Below, piece after piece: positions 26,827-37,396 of a stretch of 64,000 nt of DNA. Under the pieces are notes generated by a model that searched no databases, was not told the origin of the DNA, and was given only the letters and a program-made list of their open reading frames with translations. A program made the translations under genes and the position numbers. The first letter of the stretch is position 1. Every line of letters starts with the position of its first letter. Source of the stretch: Oceanibaculum indicum P24 (GTDB taxonomy: Bacteria; Pseudomonadota; Alphaproteobacteria; Oceanibaculales; Oceanibaculaceae); the NCBI RefSeq assembly GCF_000299935.1, contig NZ_AMRL01000007.1, positions 1 to 64,000 of the forward strand, written 5' to 3'.

Positions 26827-28620
26827 TTAGGCCGCGCGAACCCGGGCGAGGAAGCTTTCCATCTCGGTCCGCAGCTGGGCGGCGGACTGGGAGAGTTCCT
26901 GCGCGCTGGACAGCACCTGGCTGGCCGCCGAGCCGCCTTCGGATGCCGCCTGGCTGACCTGCACGATGGCGCCCGAGACCTCCTGCGTGCCGGCCGAGGC
27001 CTGCTGCACATTGCGGGCGATCTCCTGGGTTGCCGCGTCCTGCTCCTCCACCGCCGAGGCGATGGCCGAGGCGATCTCCCGGCTCTCGTTGATGACCTGG
27101 GCAATCTCCTTGATGGCGCCGACGGTGCGCTGGGTACCGCCCTGCACCTCACTGATCTGCAAGGTGATATCCTCAGTCGCCTTGGCGGTTTGGCTGGCGA
27201 GGTTCTTCACCTCCGAGGCCACCACGGCGAAGCCCTTGCCGGCCGCACCAGCGCGGGCCGCCTCGATGGTGGCGTTCAGCGCCAGCAGATTGGTCTGTTC
27301 GGCGATCTCCTGGATCAGGTTCACCACCTCGCCGATCTTCTGGGCGGCGGCAAACAGGCCTTCGGCGGTTTCCTGGGTCTGTTCCGCCGTGCCGACCGCG
27401 CGTTCGGAGACGCGGGAAGACTGGCTGACCTGGCTGCCGATCTCGCGGACCGAGGCCGCCAGCTCCTCGCAGGCAGTGGCCACCGTCTCGACATTGGTGC
27501 TGGCCTGGGTCGCCGCGGCCGCGACCGTGCTGGCCTGGGCGTTGGTCTCTTCCAGGCTGGCGTTCAGCGTCTGCGCCGCCGCCTCCAGCTCCGTCGCCGC
27601 CGCCGAGACGATGCCGACGATGCTGCCGACGCTCTGCTCGAAACTGTCAGCAAGCTGCAGCATCGCCTGACGCTTTTCTTCCTCGGCCCGCGCCTCGCGC
27701 TCGGCCTGTTCCGCCTCCAGCCGCTTGATCTCGATGGTGCGCTGCTTGAAGGTGCGGAAGGCGAGGCCGACCTGGCCCACCTCGTCACGGCTGCGCACAT
27801 CGACATCGATGCTGGTGTCGCCCTCGGCAAGCCGCAGCAGCGCATTGACAACCTGCGACAGCGGGCGGGTGATCTGGCCGCGTACCAGCCAGGCGGCGAT
27901 GCCGAAGCCCAGCACGGCGCCGGCAATCGACAGCGCAGCCATGAGCTTCAGGGCGAACTGCTCATGCGCATAGGCGGTTTCCATGGCCTCCGCGGTGAAG
28001 CTGTCCAGCTTGTTGATCAGCGCGACGAACTGCTTGTGCAGGGTTTCCTCGCTGGCCAGCACACCGGCCAGCATGCCTTCCGCCTGCTCGATACGGCCCT
28101 CGCGCAGGGCCGTGGTGATGTCGCGGATCTGATCGGACAGGATAACGAAGTTGCGGTCGATGGCCTCCAGATCATGCAGGGCGGTGCTGTACTCTTCCGC
28201 TTCCGCCGCATCCTTGGCGTTCGCGATGGCCGCTTTCGCCAGATCCTCTGCCGCGCGGATTTCCGCATAGACCTTCGGTGTCGTTGCTTCCAGTGCCGAG
28301 ATGGCGTTCTGCAGGCTGGTGGCGTTGGCATCGGACCGCAGGCCGCCGAGGCGGGTCACCCGCTCCAGCAGTACCGCCTGTTCAAGCTGATGTTCGGAAA
28401 CCTTGTGGACCATGGAGGTCAGCGGCATGTCGTTGCGCACGACCGACTGCATTTCCTCGCCGATCAGTGAGAGCTGCCAGACGGCGGCACCGCCGACGGC
28501 GAAGGTGAAGGAAATGCAGAGGCCGACAATGGCCAGCAGCTTCTGCATGACGGAGAGGCTGCGACCGTCGCGCCGGGCGCGGACGGGGCTGCCTGACAGG
28601 GCAATATCGCTCATGTTCAT
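26827..28620 (-). CDS. Methyl-accepting chemotaxis protein with four-helix-bundle-type sensor
   Basis: The 597-residue receptor has TM1 (~25-48), a ~165-residue helical periplasmic domain ([27 protein letters not shown] at its start), TM2 (~218-240), HAMP ([21 protein letters not shown]) and the signalling domain. The sensor resembles four-helix-bundle ligand domains but the ligand is unknown. Two ATGs lie at 28620 and 28614; AGGAG is 3 and 9 nt away respectively, so the second is about equally likely. The cytoplasmic tip is nearly identical to the other two receptors. Confidence 0.92.
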   Translation of the reverse strand: MNMSDIALSGSPVRARRDGRSLSVMQKLLAIVGLCISFTFAVGGAAVWQLSLIGEEMQSVVRNDMPLTSMVHKVSEHQLEQAVLLERVTRLGGLRSDANATSLQNAISALEATTPKVYAEIRAAEDLAKAAIANAKDAAEAEEYSTALHDLEAIDRNFVILSDQIRDITTALREGRIEQAEGMLAGVLASEETLHKQFVALINKLDSFTAEAMETAYAHEQFALKLMAALSIAGAVLGFGIAAWLVRGQITRPLSQVVNALLRLAEGDTSIDVDVRSRDEVGQVGLAFRTFKQRTIEIKRLEAEQAEREARAEEEKRQAMLQLADSFEQSVGSIVGIVSAAATELEAAAQTLNASLEETNAQASTVAAAATQASTNVETVATACEELAASVREIGSQVSQSSRVSERAVGTAEQTQETAEGLFAAAQKIGEVVNLIQEIAEQTNLLALNATIEAARAGAAGKGFAVVASEVKNLASQTAKATEDITLQISEVQGGTQRTVGAIKEIAQVINESREIASAIASAVEEQDAATQEIARNVQQASAGTQEVSGAIVQVSQAASEGGSAASQVLSSAQELSQSAAQLRTEMESFLARVRAA

Positions 28621-28983
28621 GAACTCCTCAGAAGGGAAAATTATTCCGACATTTTGAGGCTTTATCGCCGGAATTTTCCCGATAATAATTCGCGATAAAA
28701 ATTAAAATTTTATTAACGATAAGATTATATTCACAGTAAAAAATGCTTAATATTTGTGCTGTTGCAGGCTAATTGGTCATCATTTCTGATGATTATTATC
28801 CATTTCAGAGTTTATGTTTTGGTTTTTGCAGATTAAAAACGGGCTGCACTTCATAAGTGTGGCGATGCACAATATTTCTTGTGATGGGAGGCGTCGGGCT
28901 GTCACGGCATGCTTGACCTGCTATCTATTACGCCTGCCCGCTACATCTGGATCACCCGGATCGCAAAAAAAGGACAACACGGT
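28621..28983. other. AT-rich divergent promoter region
   Basis: About 360 nt between the chemoreceptor and the epimerase, clearly AT-rich (28650-28830), no gene seen. It should hold both promoters. A small palindrome, TCATCA-TTTC-TGATGA at 28777-28792, is a possible operator. I could not pick -35/-10 boxes with confidence. Confidence 0.5.
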
Positions 28984-29961
28984 ATGAGCGTGCTGGTCAC
29001 CGGCGTTGCCGGCTTCATCGGCTTCCATCTGGCGGCGGCGCTGCTGCGCGCCGGGCAGCGCGTGGTCGGCATCGACAATCTGAACGATTATTACGACCCG
29101 GCGCTGAAGCGCGCCCGGCTGGCCGCTCTGCCGAAAGGCGATTTCCGCTTTATCGAGGCCGACCTGGCAGAGGCGGCAGGCGTGCGCGCGGCATTGGCCG
29201 GCGAGGGGCCGTTCGAGGCGATCGTGAATCTCGCCGCGCAGGCCGGCGTGCGCTATTCGCTGGAACATCCGGAAGCCTATGTGCGCAGCAACATCCAGGG
29301 CTTCCTGACGGTGCTGGAACTGGCCCGCCATAGTGAACAGCCGGTACATCTGGTCTATGCCAGCTCGTCCTCCGTCTATGGCGCGAACAAGAAGCTGCCC
29401 TTCGCGGTGGGCGACCCGACCGACCGGCCGGTCTCCTTCTATGGCGCGACCAAGAAGGCGAACGAGGCGATGGCCTATTCCTATTCCAGCCTGTACGGCA
29501 TCCCGGCCACGGGGCTGCGCTTCTTCACCGTCTATGGCCCGTGGGGCCGGCCTGACATGGCGCCCTGGCTGTTCGCCGACGCGATCTTCGCCGGCCGGCC
29601 GATCAGGCTGTTCAACCGGGGGGAGATGGCGCGTGATTTCAGCTATATCGACGATGTGATTGCCGGAGTGATGGCCGCCATTGCCCGTCCGCCGGCAGCG
29701 GACGAGGCGGGCGTGCGCCACACGCTCTATAATCTCGGCAACAGCCGGCAGGAGCCGCTGCGCCGCTTCCTGTCGGTGATGGAACAGGCCGCCGGGCGCA
29801 CGGCGATCATCGAGGAACTGCCGATGCAGGCCGGCGATGTGACCGCCACCCATGCCGATATCGCGGATAGCCGCCGTGACCTTGGCTACGACCCGGCCAC
29901 GCCCATCGATGAGGGCGTGCCGCGCTTCATCGACTGGTTCCGCCAGTACAAGGGCGTATGA
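28984..29961 (+). CDS. UDP-glucuronate 4-epimerase-like SDR protein
   Basis: The 325-residue extended SDR enzyme begins at ATG 28984 (MSVLVTGVAGFIGFHLAAALL, NAD-binding GxxGxxG). Catalytic residues are in YASSSSVYG and SFYGATKKANE (YxxxK). IDNLNDYYDPALKRARL and FFTVYGPWGRPDMAPWLFADAI are typical of UDP-GlcA 4-epimerases (LpsL/CapI/GAE), which make UDP-GalA for LPS or capsule. It stands alone rather than in a sugar cluster, so the destination of the product is unknown. A terminator hairpin follows directly. Confidence 0.82.
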   Translation: MSVLVTGVAGFIGFHLAAALLRAGQRVVGIDNLNDYYDPALKRARLAALPKGDFRFIEADLAEAAGVRAALAGEGPFEAIVNLAAQAGVRYSLEHPEAYVRSNIQGFLTVLELARHSEQPVHLVYASSSSVYGANKKLPFAVGDPTDRPVSFYGATKKANEAMAYSYSSLYGIPATGLRFFTVYGPWGRPDMAPWLFADAIFAGRPIRLFNRGEMARDFSYIDDVIAGVMAAIARPPAADEAGVRHTLYNLGNSRQEPLRRFLSVMEQAAGRTAIIEELPMQAGDVTATHADIADSRRDLGYDPATPIDEGVPRFIDWFRQYKGV

Positions 29962-29964
29962 AAA

Positions 29965-29990
29965 AGGCCGGCGGGATGATCCGCCGGCCT
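29965..29990 (-). terminator. Bidirectional terminator between epimerase and aminotransferase genes
   Basis: A perfect 10-bp stem AGGCCGGCGG/CCGCCGGCCT with a 6-nt loop. On the minus strand it is followed by TTTTTCATAC, a proper T-tract for the aminotransferase transcript; on the plus strand GTTCATCTT follows, so it probably serves both convergent genes. Confidence 0.8.
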
Positions 29991-30015
29991 GTTCATCTTG
30001 GTATGTAGCCTGCAC

Positions 30016-31350
30016 TCAGTGCAGGGTCTTCAGCACATCGCCCAGCGTGCCGAACATCTCGTCGATGTGGCTCTTCTCCAGGATCAGCGGCGGGGAGAGG
30101 GCGATGATGTCGCCGGTGGTGCGGATCAGCAGGCCCTTCTCATAGGCCTTGGTGAAGGCCTCCATGGCGCGCGCCGTCGGCTTGCCGGGGATGCCCTCCA
30201 GCTCGATGCCGGCGATGATGCCGAGATTGCGCAGGTCGATGACCGGGCCGGTGCCCTTCAGCGAATGCACGGCATCCTCCCAGTAGGGCGCCAGCTCGGC
30301 GGCGCGCTCGAACAGCCCTTCTTCCTTATAGACGTCGAGCGTGGCGAGGCCCGCGGCAGCGGCCAGCGGATGGCCGGAATAGGTGTAGCCGTGGAACAGC
30401 TCGATGGTGCCTTCCGGCGCCTTGTCCATGAAGGTGTCGTAGATGCCCTGCTTCGCGAACACGGCACCCATAGGCACGCAGCCGTTGGTAAGCCCCTTGG
30501 CGGTGGTGATGAGGTCCGGCTTCACGCCAAAATGCTCGGTGGCGAAGCTGGATCCCAGACGGCCGAAGCCGGTGATGACCTCGTCGAAGATCAGCAGGAT
30601 GCCGTGCTTGTCGCAGATCTGCCGCAGCTTCTGCAGATAGCCCTGCGGCGGGATCAGCACGCCGGTCGAGCCGGCCACCGGCTCCACGATGACGGCGGCG
30701 ACGGTGGAGGCGTCATGCAGCGCCACGATGCGCTCCAGCTCGTCGGCCAGATGCCCGCCCCAGGCCGGCTGGCCGCGCGTGAAGGCCTGGTTTTCCGGGC
30801 TGTGGGTGTGCGGCAGATGATCGACGCCGGGCAGCAGGCTGCCGAAGAATTTGCGGTTGGCGACAATGCCGCCGACCGAGATGCCGCCGAAGCCGACACC
30901 GTGATAGCCGCGCTCGCGCCCGATCAGCCGGGTCCGTGCCCCTTCGCCGCGCACCCGGTGATAGGCGATGGCGATCTTTAGCGCGGTATCTACCGATTCC
31001 GACCCGCCGCCGGTGAAGAACACCCGGTCATAGCCGGGCAGCATGGTGGTCAGCCGGCTGGCCAGCTCGAAGGACAGCGGGTGGCCCATCTGGAAGGACG
31101 GCGCGTAATCCAGCTTCTCCGCCTGCTTCTGGATCGCCTTCACGATCTTCTCGCGGCGATGGCCGGCATTCACGCACCACAGGCCGGCGGTACCGTCCAG
31201 GATGCGGCGGCCATCGGCGGTGGTGTAGTGCATGCCCTCGGCCTCGACCAGCATGCGCGGGTTCTTCTTGAAGGCGCGGTTCGCGGTGAACGGCATCCAG
31301 AAGGATTCGAGGTCGTTCGGACGGGTGATGTCCTGATAGTCGGTGTCCAT
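30016..31350 (-). CDS. Class III omega-amino acid:pyruvate-type aminotransferase
   Basis: The 444-residue PLP enzyme starts at ATG 31350 preceded by GGGAG. Hallmarks: FWMPFTANRAFKKNPRML, DGTAGLWCVNAGH, FFTGGGSESVDTALKIA (PLP phosphate site), LIFDEVITGFGRLG (PLP Asp) and LITTAKGLTNGCVPMGAV with the Schiff-base Lys. The start and the LWCVNAGH segment are those of beta-alanine:pyruvate transaminases. Homologues also act on taurine, GABA or putrescine-derived amines; the nearby agmatine genes make an amine substrate thinkable, but this is only inference. Confidence 0.85.
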   Translation of the reverse strand: MDTDYQDITRPNDLESFWMPFTANRAFKKNPRMLVEAEGMHYTTADGRRILDGTAGLWCVNAGHRREKIVKAIQKQAEKLDYAPSFQMGHPLSFELASRLTTMLPGYDRVFFTGGGSESVDTALKIAIAYHRVRGEGARTRLIGRERGYHGVGFGGISVGGIVANRKFFGSLLPGVDHLPHTHSPENQAFTRGQPAWGGHLADELERIVALHDASTVAAVIVEPVAGSTGVLIPPQGYLQKLRQICDKHGILLIFDEVITGFGRLGSSFATEHFGVKPDLITTAKGLTNGCVPMGAVFAKQGIYDTFMDKAPEGTIELFHGYTYSGHPLAAAAGLATLDVYKEEGLFERAAELAPYWEDAVHSLKGTGPVIDLRNLGIIAGIELEGIPGKPTARAMEAFTKAYEKGLLIRTTGDIIALSPPLILEKSHIDEMFGTLGDVLKTLH

Positions 31351-31501
31351 TGTCGGCAGCTCCCTGTCTAGTGCCTTTGATCGATGATTACCGCGTTGCT
31401 GACCTATAGGTAAAGTGCCGCCACTCATCGGGCATGGCAGGCTTGCATCCACGCCGCGCCAGACCGAGATATGATCGGCACGCTGATCCGAGGAAATCGC
31501 C

Positions 31502-32404
31502 ATGACCGAGCTTTCTTACATCCTGCCGCCGCGCCGTCTGCTGAAGGTTTCCGGCGAGGACCGGCTGAGCTTTCTGCAGGGGCTGGTGTCCAACGATGTG
31601 GCGAAGGTGACGCCGGACCGCGCGCTCTGGTCGGCGCTGCTGACGGCGCAGGGCAAGTTCCTGCACGATTTTTTCATTGCCGAGCAGGACGGGACCTATC
31701 TGCTGGATGGGGAAGCCGACCGGCTCGACGATCTGAAGCGGCGGCTGTCGCTCTACCGGCTGCGCGCCAAGGCCACCATCGAGGTGGTGGAGGATAGGCA
31801 GGTCGTCATCGCCTGGGGCGAAAATGCAATATCAGCACTCGGACTGCCGGATGAAGCCGGCGCGGCGGCAACTTTCGGCGGCGGCGTCGCCTTTGCCGAT
31901 CCGCGCCTGGCGGGAGCGGGCGCACGGCTCTATCTGCCCGATGTCGCGGCGCTGGAAGCGGCCGGGTTCGCCGCAGGCGATCCGGCGGCCTATGACCGGT
32001 TGCGGATATCGCTCGGCCTGCCGGATGGCAGCCGCGACATGCAGGTGGACAAGGCGATCCTGCTGGAAAACGGCTTCGACGAGCTGCACGGCGTCGACTG
32101 GAAGAAGGGCTGCTATGTCGGGCAGGAGCTGACAGCGCGCACGAAATATCGCGGTCTCATCAAGAAGCGGCTGCTGCCGGTCGGCATCGCCGGGCCGCTG
32201 CCGGATGCCGGCGCGATCATCGAGGCGGACGGCAAGGAAGCCGGCGAGATGCGCAGCGCCGTGGATGGGCCGGATTTCGCGGTCGGTCTCGCCTTGCTGC
32301 GGCTGGAAGCGCTGGAGAGCGGCGCAAGGCTGACCGTCGGCGACACGGTGCTGACGCCGCTGACGCCGGATTGGGTCGTGCTGCCGGAGAAGAAATCCGC
32401 CTGA
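31502..32404 (+). CDS. ygfZ: Folate-binding Fe-S assembly/repair protein YgfZ
   Basis: The 300-residue GcvT-related protein has the diagnostic KGCYxGQE motif (KKGCYVGQELTART) and the N-terminal LKVSGEDRLSFLQGLVSND and SALLTAQGKFLHDF segments. YgfZ/IBA57 proteins use tetrahydrofolate in assembly or repair of certain [4Fe-4S] enzymes. It is transcribed divergently from the aminotransferase gene with a 150-nt gap. Confidence 0.9.
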   Translation: MTELSYILPPRRLLKVSGEDRLSFLQGLVSNDVAKVTPDRALWSALLTAQGKFLHDFFIAEQDGTYLLDGEADRLDDLKRRLSLYRLRAKATIEVVEDRQVVIAWGENAISALGLPDEAGAAATFGGGVAFADPRLAGAGARLYLPDVAALEAAGFAAGDPAAYDRLRISLGLPDGSRDMQVDKAILLENGFDELHGVDWKKGCYVGQELTARTKYRGLIKKRLLPVGIAGPLPDAGAIIEADGKEAGEMRSAVDGPDFAVGLALLRLEALESGARLTVGDTVLTPLTPDWVVLPEKKSA

Positions 32405-32550
32405 CACGCGCTTTCCCTTTCGATGCAACGGGGCGTTACGGCAATCGCGATTGACCCGCCCTCCCTGCCGTGGTGTCTGCGGATATTCGGATATCTTGCG
32501 GATCATCGCGGTGCTACAGGCTGACTCTCTCTTTTCGATACATCTCAGGC

Positions 32551-32651
32551 CGTCATTCCCGGTCTTGTTCCGGGAATCCAGGGTTCAGCCTGCTCGACCG
32601 ACGATCCAGCAGGCCGAAGCCTGGACCCCCGCAATAAATGTGGGGGTGACG
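32551..32651. repeat. Alphaproteobacterial-type intergenic palindromic element
   Basis: The element begins CGTCATTCCCGG and ends GGGGGTGACG, with internal arms CCGGGAATCCAGGG and CCTGGACCCCCGC and a central CAGCCTGCTCG/CCAGCAGGCCG pair. This CGTCA...CCAGG/CCTGG...TGACG form is that of abundant REP-like elements in alphaproteobacteria. It occupies most of the 315-nt gap before the DMT transporter; only one copy is in this window. Confidence 0.6.
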
Positions 32652-32719
32652 GGTGGAGTAGGTGGCGGTGTCCCGGCGATGAGACGGCATGTGCGGATTC
32701 TCGCAGCGGGGCAGGAATC

Positions 32720-33658
32720 GTGACGGCGGCTTCGGACACAGCTTCAGTATCTCCCGGGCGCGGGCCGGTCATCGGTGCGGCGATGATGGTGTGTTCCTGC
32801 GCGCTGATCGCCGCGACCAGCCTGATGGCAAAGGCGCTGGGGCCGCTGGGCAGTGCAGCACTGGGGATCGAGGGCACGCCGCTGCATCCGATGCAGGTCA
32901 GCGCCGGGCGCTTCGGCTTCGCCTTCCTGGCGCTGCTGCTAATACTGACGGTCTGGCGGCCGCGCTTCCATGGCATCCAGTGGGGCACCCATGCGGCGCG
33001 CAGCACGGTCGGCTGGGCCGGCGTGTCCTGCATGTTCGCCGCCGCCGCGCATATGAACCTGGCCGACGCCATGGCGATCAGCTTCCTCAGCCCGATCTTC
33101 ACCATGATGCTGGCGATCCCTTTCCTGGGGGAGAAGGTGGGCCGCTGGCGCTGGCTGGCCGCGGCCATCGCGCTGGTCGGCGGCATGCTGATCGTGCGGC
33201 CGGGCACGGACGCCTTCCAGATCGTGGCGCTGGTGGCGCTGTCCGCCGCCCTGCTGATGGGGGCGGAGGCGATCCTCATCAAGCGGCTGACCAGCCGAGA
33301 GCCGCCCTTCCAGATCCTGGTGGTGAACAATGGCATCGGCGCCGCCATCGCACTGACCGCGGTGCTGTTCGTCTGGCTGCCGCCGACGCCCGCGCATTGG
33401 GGCGTGATGGCGCTGATCGGCGTCACCATGCTGTGCGCCCAGACCTTCTTTCTGCAGGCGATGCGCCGGGCCGAGGCCAGCTACGTCATCCCATTCTATT
33501 ACGCCACCCTGATCTTCGCGACCTTCTACGATTTCGTGGTGTTCGGCGACCTGCCGGCCTGGATCAGCGTGGCGGGTTCGGCCCTCATCGTCAGCGGCGC
33601 GCTGCTGCAGGTCTGGCGCGAGAAGCTGGCCCGCGAACGCAAGGCTGCTGCAGCATAG
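32720..33658 (+). CDS. DMT-superfamily (EamA) transporter
   Basis: The 312-residue protein has ten hydrophobic segments in two EamA repeats; EamA marks are AISFLSPIFTMMLAIPFLGEKVGRWRW in the first and YVIPFYYATLIFATFYDFVVFGDLPAW in the second. Start is a GTG with GCAGGAA upstream. EamA exporters move amino acids, purines or unknown metabolites across the inner membrane. Substrate not identifiable. A second, distinct EamA gene is at 57 kb. Confidence 0.85.
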   Translation: MTAASDTASVSPGRGPVIGAAMMVCSCALIAATSLMAKALGPLGSAALGIEGTPLHPMQVSAGRFGFAFLALLLILTVWRPRFHGIQWGTHAARSTVGWAGVSCMFAAAAHMNLADAMAISFLSPIFTMMLAIPFLGEKVGRWRWLAAAIALVGGMLIVRPGTDAFQIVALVALSAALLMGAEAILIKRLTSREPPFQILVVNNGIGAAIALTAVLFVWLPPTPAHWGVMALIGVTMLCAQTFFLQAMRRAEASYVIPFYYATLIFATFYDFVVFGDLPAWISVAGSALIVSGALLQVWREKLARERKAAAA

Positions 33659-33660
33659 TT

Positions 33661-33812
33661 CCCCCTCACCCGGCTTCGCCTAATCTCGGCTATCTCCTCG
33701 ATAAGGCTGCGCAACCCTCTCCCTCCAGGGGAGAGGGAAAGAAGGGGGCAGCTTTGTAACCCTCTCCCCTCGCGGGAGAGGGTGGTGAGCGACAGCGAGC
33801 CGGGTGAGGGGG
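33661..33812. repeat. Intergenic palindrome family, copy 1
   Basis: Two inverted modules: CCCCCTCACCCGGCTTCGCC...CCCTCTCCCTCCAGGGGAGAGGG (written in parts) followed by CCCTCTCCCCTCGCGGGAGAGGG-TGGTGAGCG...CCGGGTGAGGGGG. Each module contains a CCCTCTCC/GGAGAGGG hairpin and a CCCTCACCC/GGGTGAGGG end. Two further copies are at 50.6 and 54.4 kb in this window. Confidence 0.8.
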
Positions 33813-33917
33813 CAACCTGAAAAGGCTGCAACCAAAGCGTAACCCTTGCGGCCTTGCATGGCGGGGGGCTTGCGGTAATCCTGCCGGCCTGACCGACCGG
33901 AGGAGTGCCCGCGCGCC

Positions 33918-35107
33918 ATGAGTTCCGTTCCCCGCCATTCCGTCCTCGACATTTTTCTGATCTTCCTCCGGCTCGGCTGTACCTCCTTCGGTGGGCCGGT
34001 CGCGCATCTGGGCTATTACCGGCAGGAATTTGTCGCAAACCGGCGCTGGCTGGATGAGCAGACCTATGCCGACCTTGTGGCACTGTCGCAGTTCCTGCCG
34101 GGCCCCGCCTCCAGCCAGACCAGCTTTGCCATCGGCACGCTGGCGGGCGGGCGGCTGGGCGGCATTGCCGCCTGGATCGGCTTCACCCTGCCTTCGGCGG
34201 TGGCAATGGCACTGTTCGCCTATGGCGTGATGGCGCTGGGCGAGACGCAGGCGGCCTGGCAGCAGGGCGCGCTGAAGGGGCTGAAGCTGGTGGCGCTGGC
34301 GGTGGTCGCGCAGGCGGTATGGGGCATGGCGAAGTCGCTCTGCCCGGACCGGGAGCGCGCGACGCTGGCGGTGGCAGCGGCTCTGATCGTCGTGTTGTGG
34401 GCGGGATCGGTGGCGCAGATCGCCGCCATCCTGCTGGGGGGCATCGTCGGTGCGGCGCTGCTGAAGCCGGCGGCGGGCAATGGCGCCCAGCATGTCGCCG
34501 CCCCCTATGGGCGCGGTTTCGGCTGGCTGTGCCTTGCCTTGTTCTTCGCTCTGCTGGCGGGACTGCCGCTGGCGGCGTCGGCGGGGGATTCGCTGATGCT
34601 GTCCGCCTTCGACAGTTTCTACCGTATCGGCGCGCTGGTGTTCGGCGGCGGCCATGTCGTGCTGCCGCTGCTGCAGGCGGAGGTGGTGGAGCCCGGCTGG
34701 GTCGGGCGCGAGGCCTTCATCGCCGGCTATGGCGTGACCCAGGCGATGCCGGGGCCGATCTTCACCATCGCATCCTATCTCGGTGCGCTGATGGGCGGCG
34801 TGCCGGGGGCGCTGCTGGCCACGCTGGCGATCTTCCTGCCGGGCTTCCTGCTGATCTGGGGCGCGCTGCCCTTCTGGTCGTCCTTAAGGGCGCATCCGAA
34901 GGCGCAATCGGTGCTGATGGGGGTGAATGCCGCCGTGGTCGGGCTGCTGCTGGCGGCGCTCTATGACCCGGTCTTCACCACCGCCGTCGCTGGCGCGCCG
35001 GATTTAGCGGCGGCGCTGGTCTGCTACGCCGCGCTGCAATTCTGGAAGGCACCGCCCTGGGCGGTGGTGGTGCTGGCTGGCCTCGTGGGCGCCGTGCTCT
35101 ACAGCCT

Positions 35108-35111
<4 letters not shown>
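33918..35111 (+). CDS. chrA: Chromate transporter ChrA (two-domain CHR family)
   Basis: The 397-residue membrane protein has two homologous CHR halves: FLRLGCTSFGGPVAHLGYYRQEFV with LSQFLPGPASSQ in the first, and FYRIGALVFGGGHVVLPLLQAEVV with TQAMPGPIFTIASYLG in the second. Long-chain CHR proteins expel chromate using the membrane potential; many homologues in non-resistant bacteria may carry sulfate or related anions. No ChrB regulator is nearby. It ends 4 bp inside the convergent AguB gene. Confidence 0.88.
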
Positions 35112-35983
<872 letters not shown>

Positions 35984-36184
35984 GCGTCTTTCCTCATCCT
36001 GTCCCGGGGGGTATCGCAGGGGCTATCGCGGTGGCGCCTGCCGGTGATATGGCTATGCCACTGCCTCTTGCAATGATAATCCTCGGTTTGTCAGTCTGTT
36101 ATCGCTCGTTCACGACAATATTATTGGAATTGAATAAAAATACGTGCGACTTTGCGCATGCAAGTGTGCACACAAGGCGGTGTC

Positions 36185-36652
36185 ATGGCGGAAACGAAGC
36201 CGGGGGTTTGGGACCCGGACATGAAGGTGGAGGCGCCGCTGCTGCTGCGGCTCTACACACTCTGGCAGGAGAAATGCCGGGGAGACCTCCTGCCCGCCCG
36301 CGCTGACTTCGATCCGCTGGAGATGCGCGACTGCCTGGGGAGCGTGTTCCTTGTCGAGGCACTGCCGGAGGATGATGATTTCCGCTACACGCTGGTCGGC
36401 AGCGAGATCACCAGCGTGGTGCGCCGCGACAGCACCGGCCTGCTGATCAGCGAGGTGTTCGGCGCCGCGGGGCTGGCGCTCTATCGCAAGGTGCGCGACG
36501 AACGGCGGCCGATCCGCGTTCACGGGCCTGTCGACTGGCTGGGCCGGGACTATATCGGCTATGAAACCGTGGTCCTGCCGCTGGCCGACGATGGCAGGCA
36601 GGTGAACCGGTTCATCGGGGGGATGATCTTCCGTCTGGCGAGCGAACAATAA
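36185..36652 (+). CDS. PAS_5-family protein, first of a tandem triplet
   Basis: The 155-residue protein is essentially one PAS_5 domain. The family signature is LLLRLYTLWQEKCRGDLLPARADFDPLEM, then FRYTLVGSEITSVV, and a C-terminal VVLPLADDGRQVNRFIGGMIF strand pair. The start at 36185 has AAGGCGG before it; an ATG at 36152 has none. No transmembrane or output domain is present, so it must act through a partner. It is followed 10 nt later by a paralog. Confidence 0.8.
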   Translation: MAETKPGVWDPDMKVEAPLLLRLYTLWQEKCRGDLLPARADFDPLEMRDCLGSVFLVEALPEDDDFRYTLVGSEITSVVRRDSTGLLISEVFGAAGLALYRKVRDERRPIRVHGPVDWLGRDYIGYETVVLPLADDGRQVNRFIGGMIFRLASEQ

Positions 36653-36662
36653 TGCAGGCGAT

Positions 36663-37145
36663 ATGGAAGATGATGGTTACATACCGCACGAGGATGTCGA
36701 ACTCGATACCGAGGTAAGGCTCGAGTCGCCGCGCCTCATTCTGCTGCACGATCTCTGGCGCGGCAAATGCCGGGATGGCCACCTGCCGGCGCGCCGGGAT
36801 TTCGATCCGCCGGAGATGAAGGAGGTGCTGGGCGCCATCTTCCTGACCGAATATGTGCCGGAACTGGATGATTTTCGTTACACGCTGATCGGCACCGAGA
36901 TCGTGAAATGGGTCGGCGTCGATAATACGGGCCGTCTGGTCGGCGAGCTTTTCGGTGAGCATGGCCGCTCCTTCTATCGGCTGGTCCGCACCTCCGGAAA
37001 ACCGGCCCGTATTCATGGCACCGTGCATTGGCGCGACAAGCGGCATGTGCGCTTCGAGCTTCTGGCCCTGCCGCTGGCTGATGACGGGGTGACTGTGGAC
37101 CGGATCATGGGCGCCACGATCTATTGGCTGGAATCCTTCGCGTGA
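36663..37145 (+). CDS. PAS_5-family protein, second of the triplet
   Basis: The 160-residue single-domain protein is more similar to the third member than to the first: LILLHDLWRGKCRDGHLPARRDFDPPEMKEVLGAIFLTEYVPELDDFRYTLIGTEIVKWVGVDNTG matches it over most positions (quoted in part: HLPARRDFDPPEM, YVPELDDFRYTLIGT, WVGVDNTG). Probably co-transcribed with the first gene. No output domain. The ribosome site is weak, so translation may be coupled to the gene before it. Confidence 0.8.
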   Translation: MEDDGYIPHEDVELDTEVRLESPRLILLHDLWRGKCRDGHLPARRDFDPPEMKEVLGAIFLTEYVPELDDFRYTLIGTEIVKWVGVDNTGRLVGELFGEHGRSFYRLVRTSGKPARIHGTVHWRDKRHVRFELLALPLADDGVTVDRIMGATIYWLESFA

Positions 37146-37396
37146 ATTGGCTGCGTTGGCGGTCAAAGCCACTGATTGTGCAAGCCAGTCGCAATATTAA
37201 AGGGAGGGGAAGTCCCGGAATATCCTGTGATTTCTTGGTAAATCGCGCGGTGTCACCTTTATTTACAAAGCTGCGTCCCGCCTTTTTGCGCACGATTAAC
37301 TGTGCGGGCGAAAAATGATCCAGATAAGTGCGTGTGTTCGTATATATTGAATAAAATTCGATCCAGTGACGCAGAAGGCGCCGCGAGCGTTTGACC

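Noticed and set aside
33661-33812. The GC palindromes as insertion-sequence ends
   Set aside because: No transposase frame lies between any copies and no target-site duplication is evident; they are better treated as dispersed intergenic palindromes.
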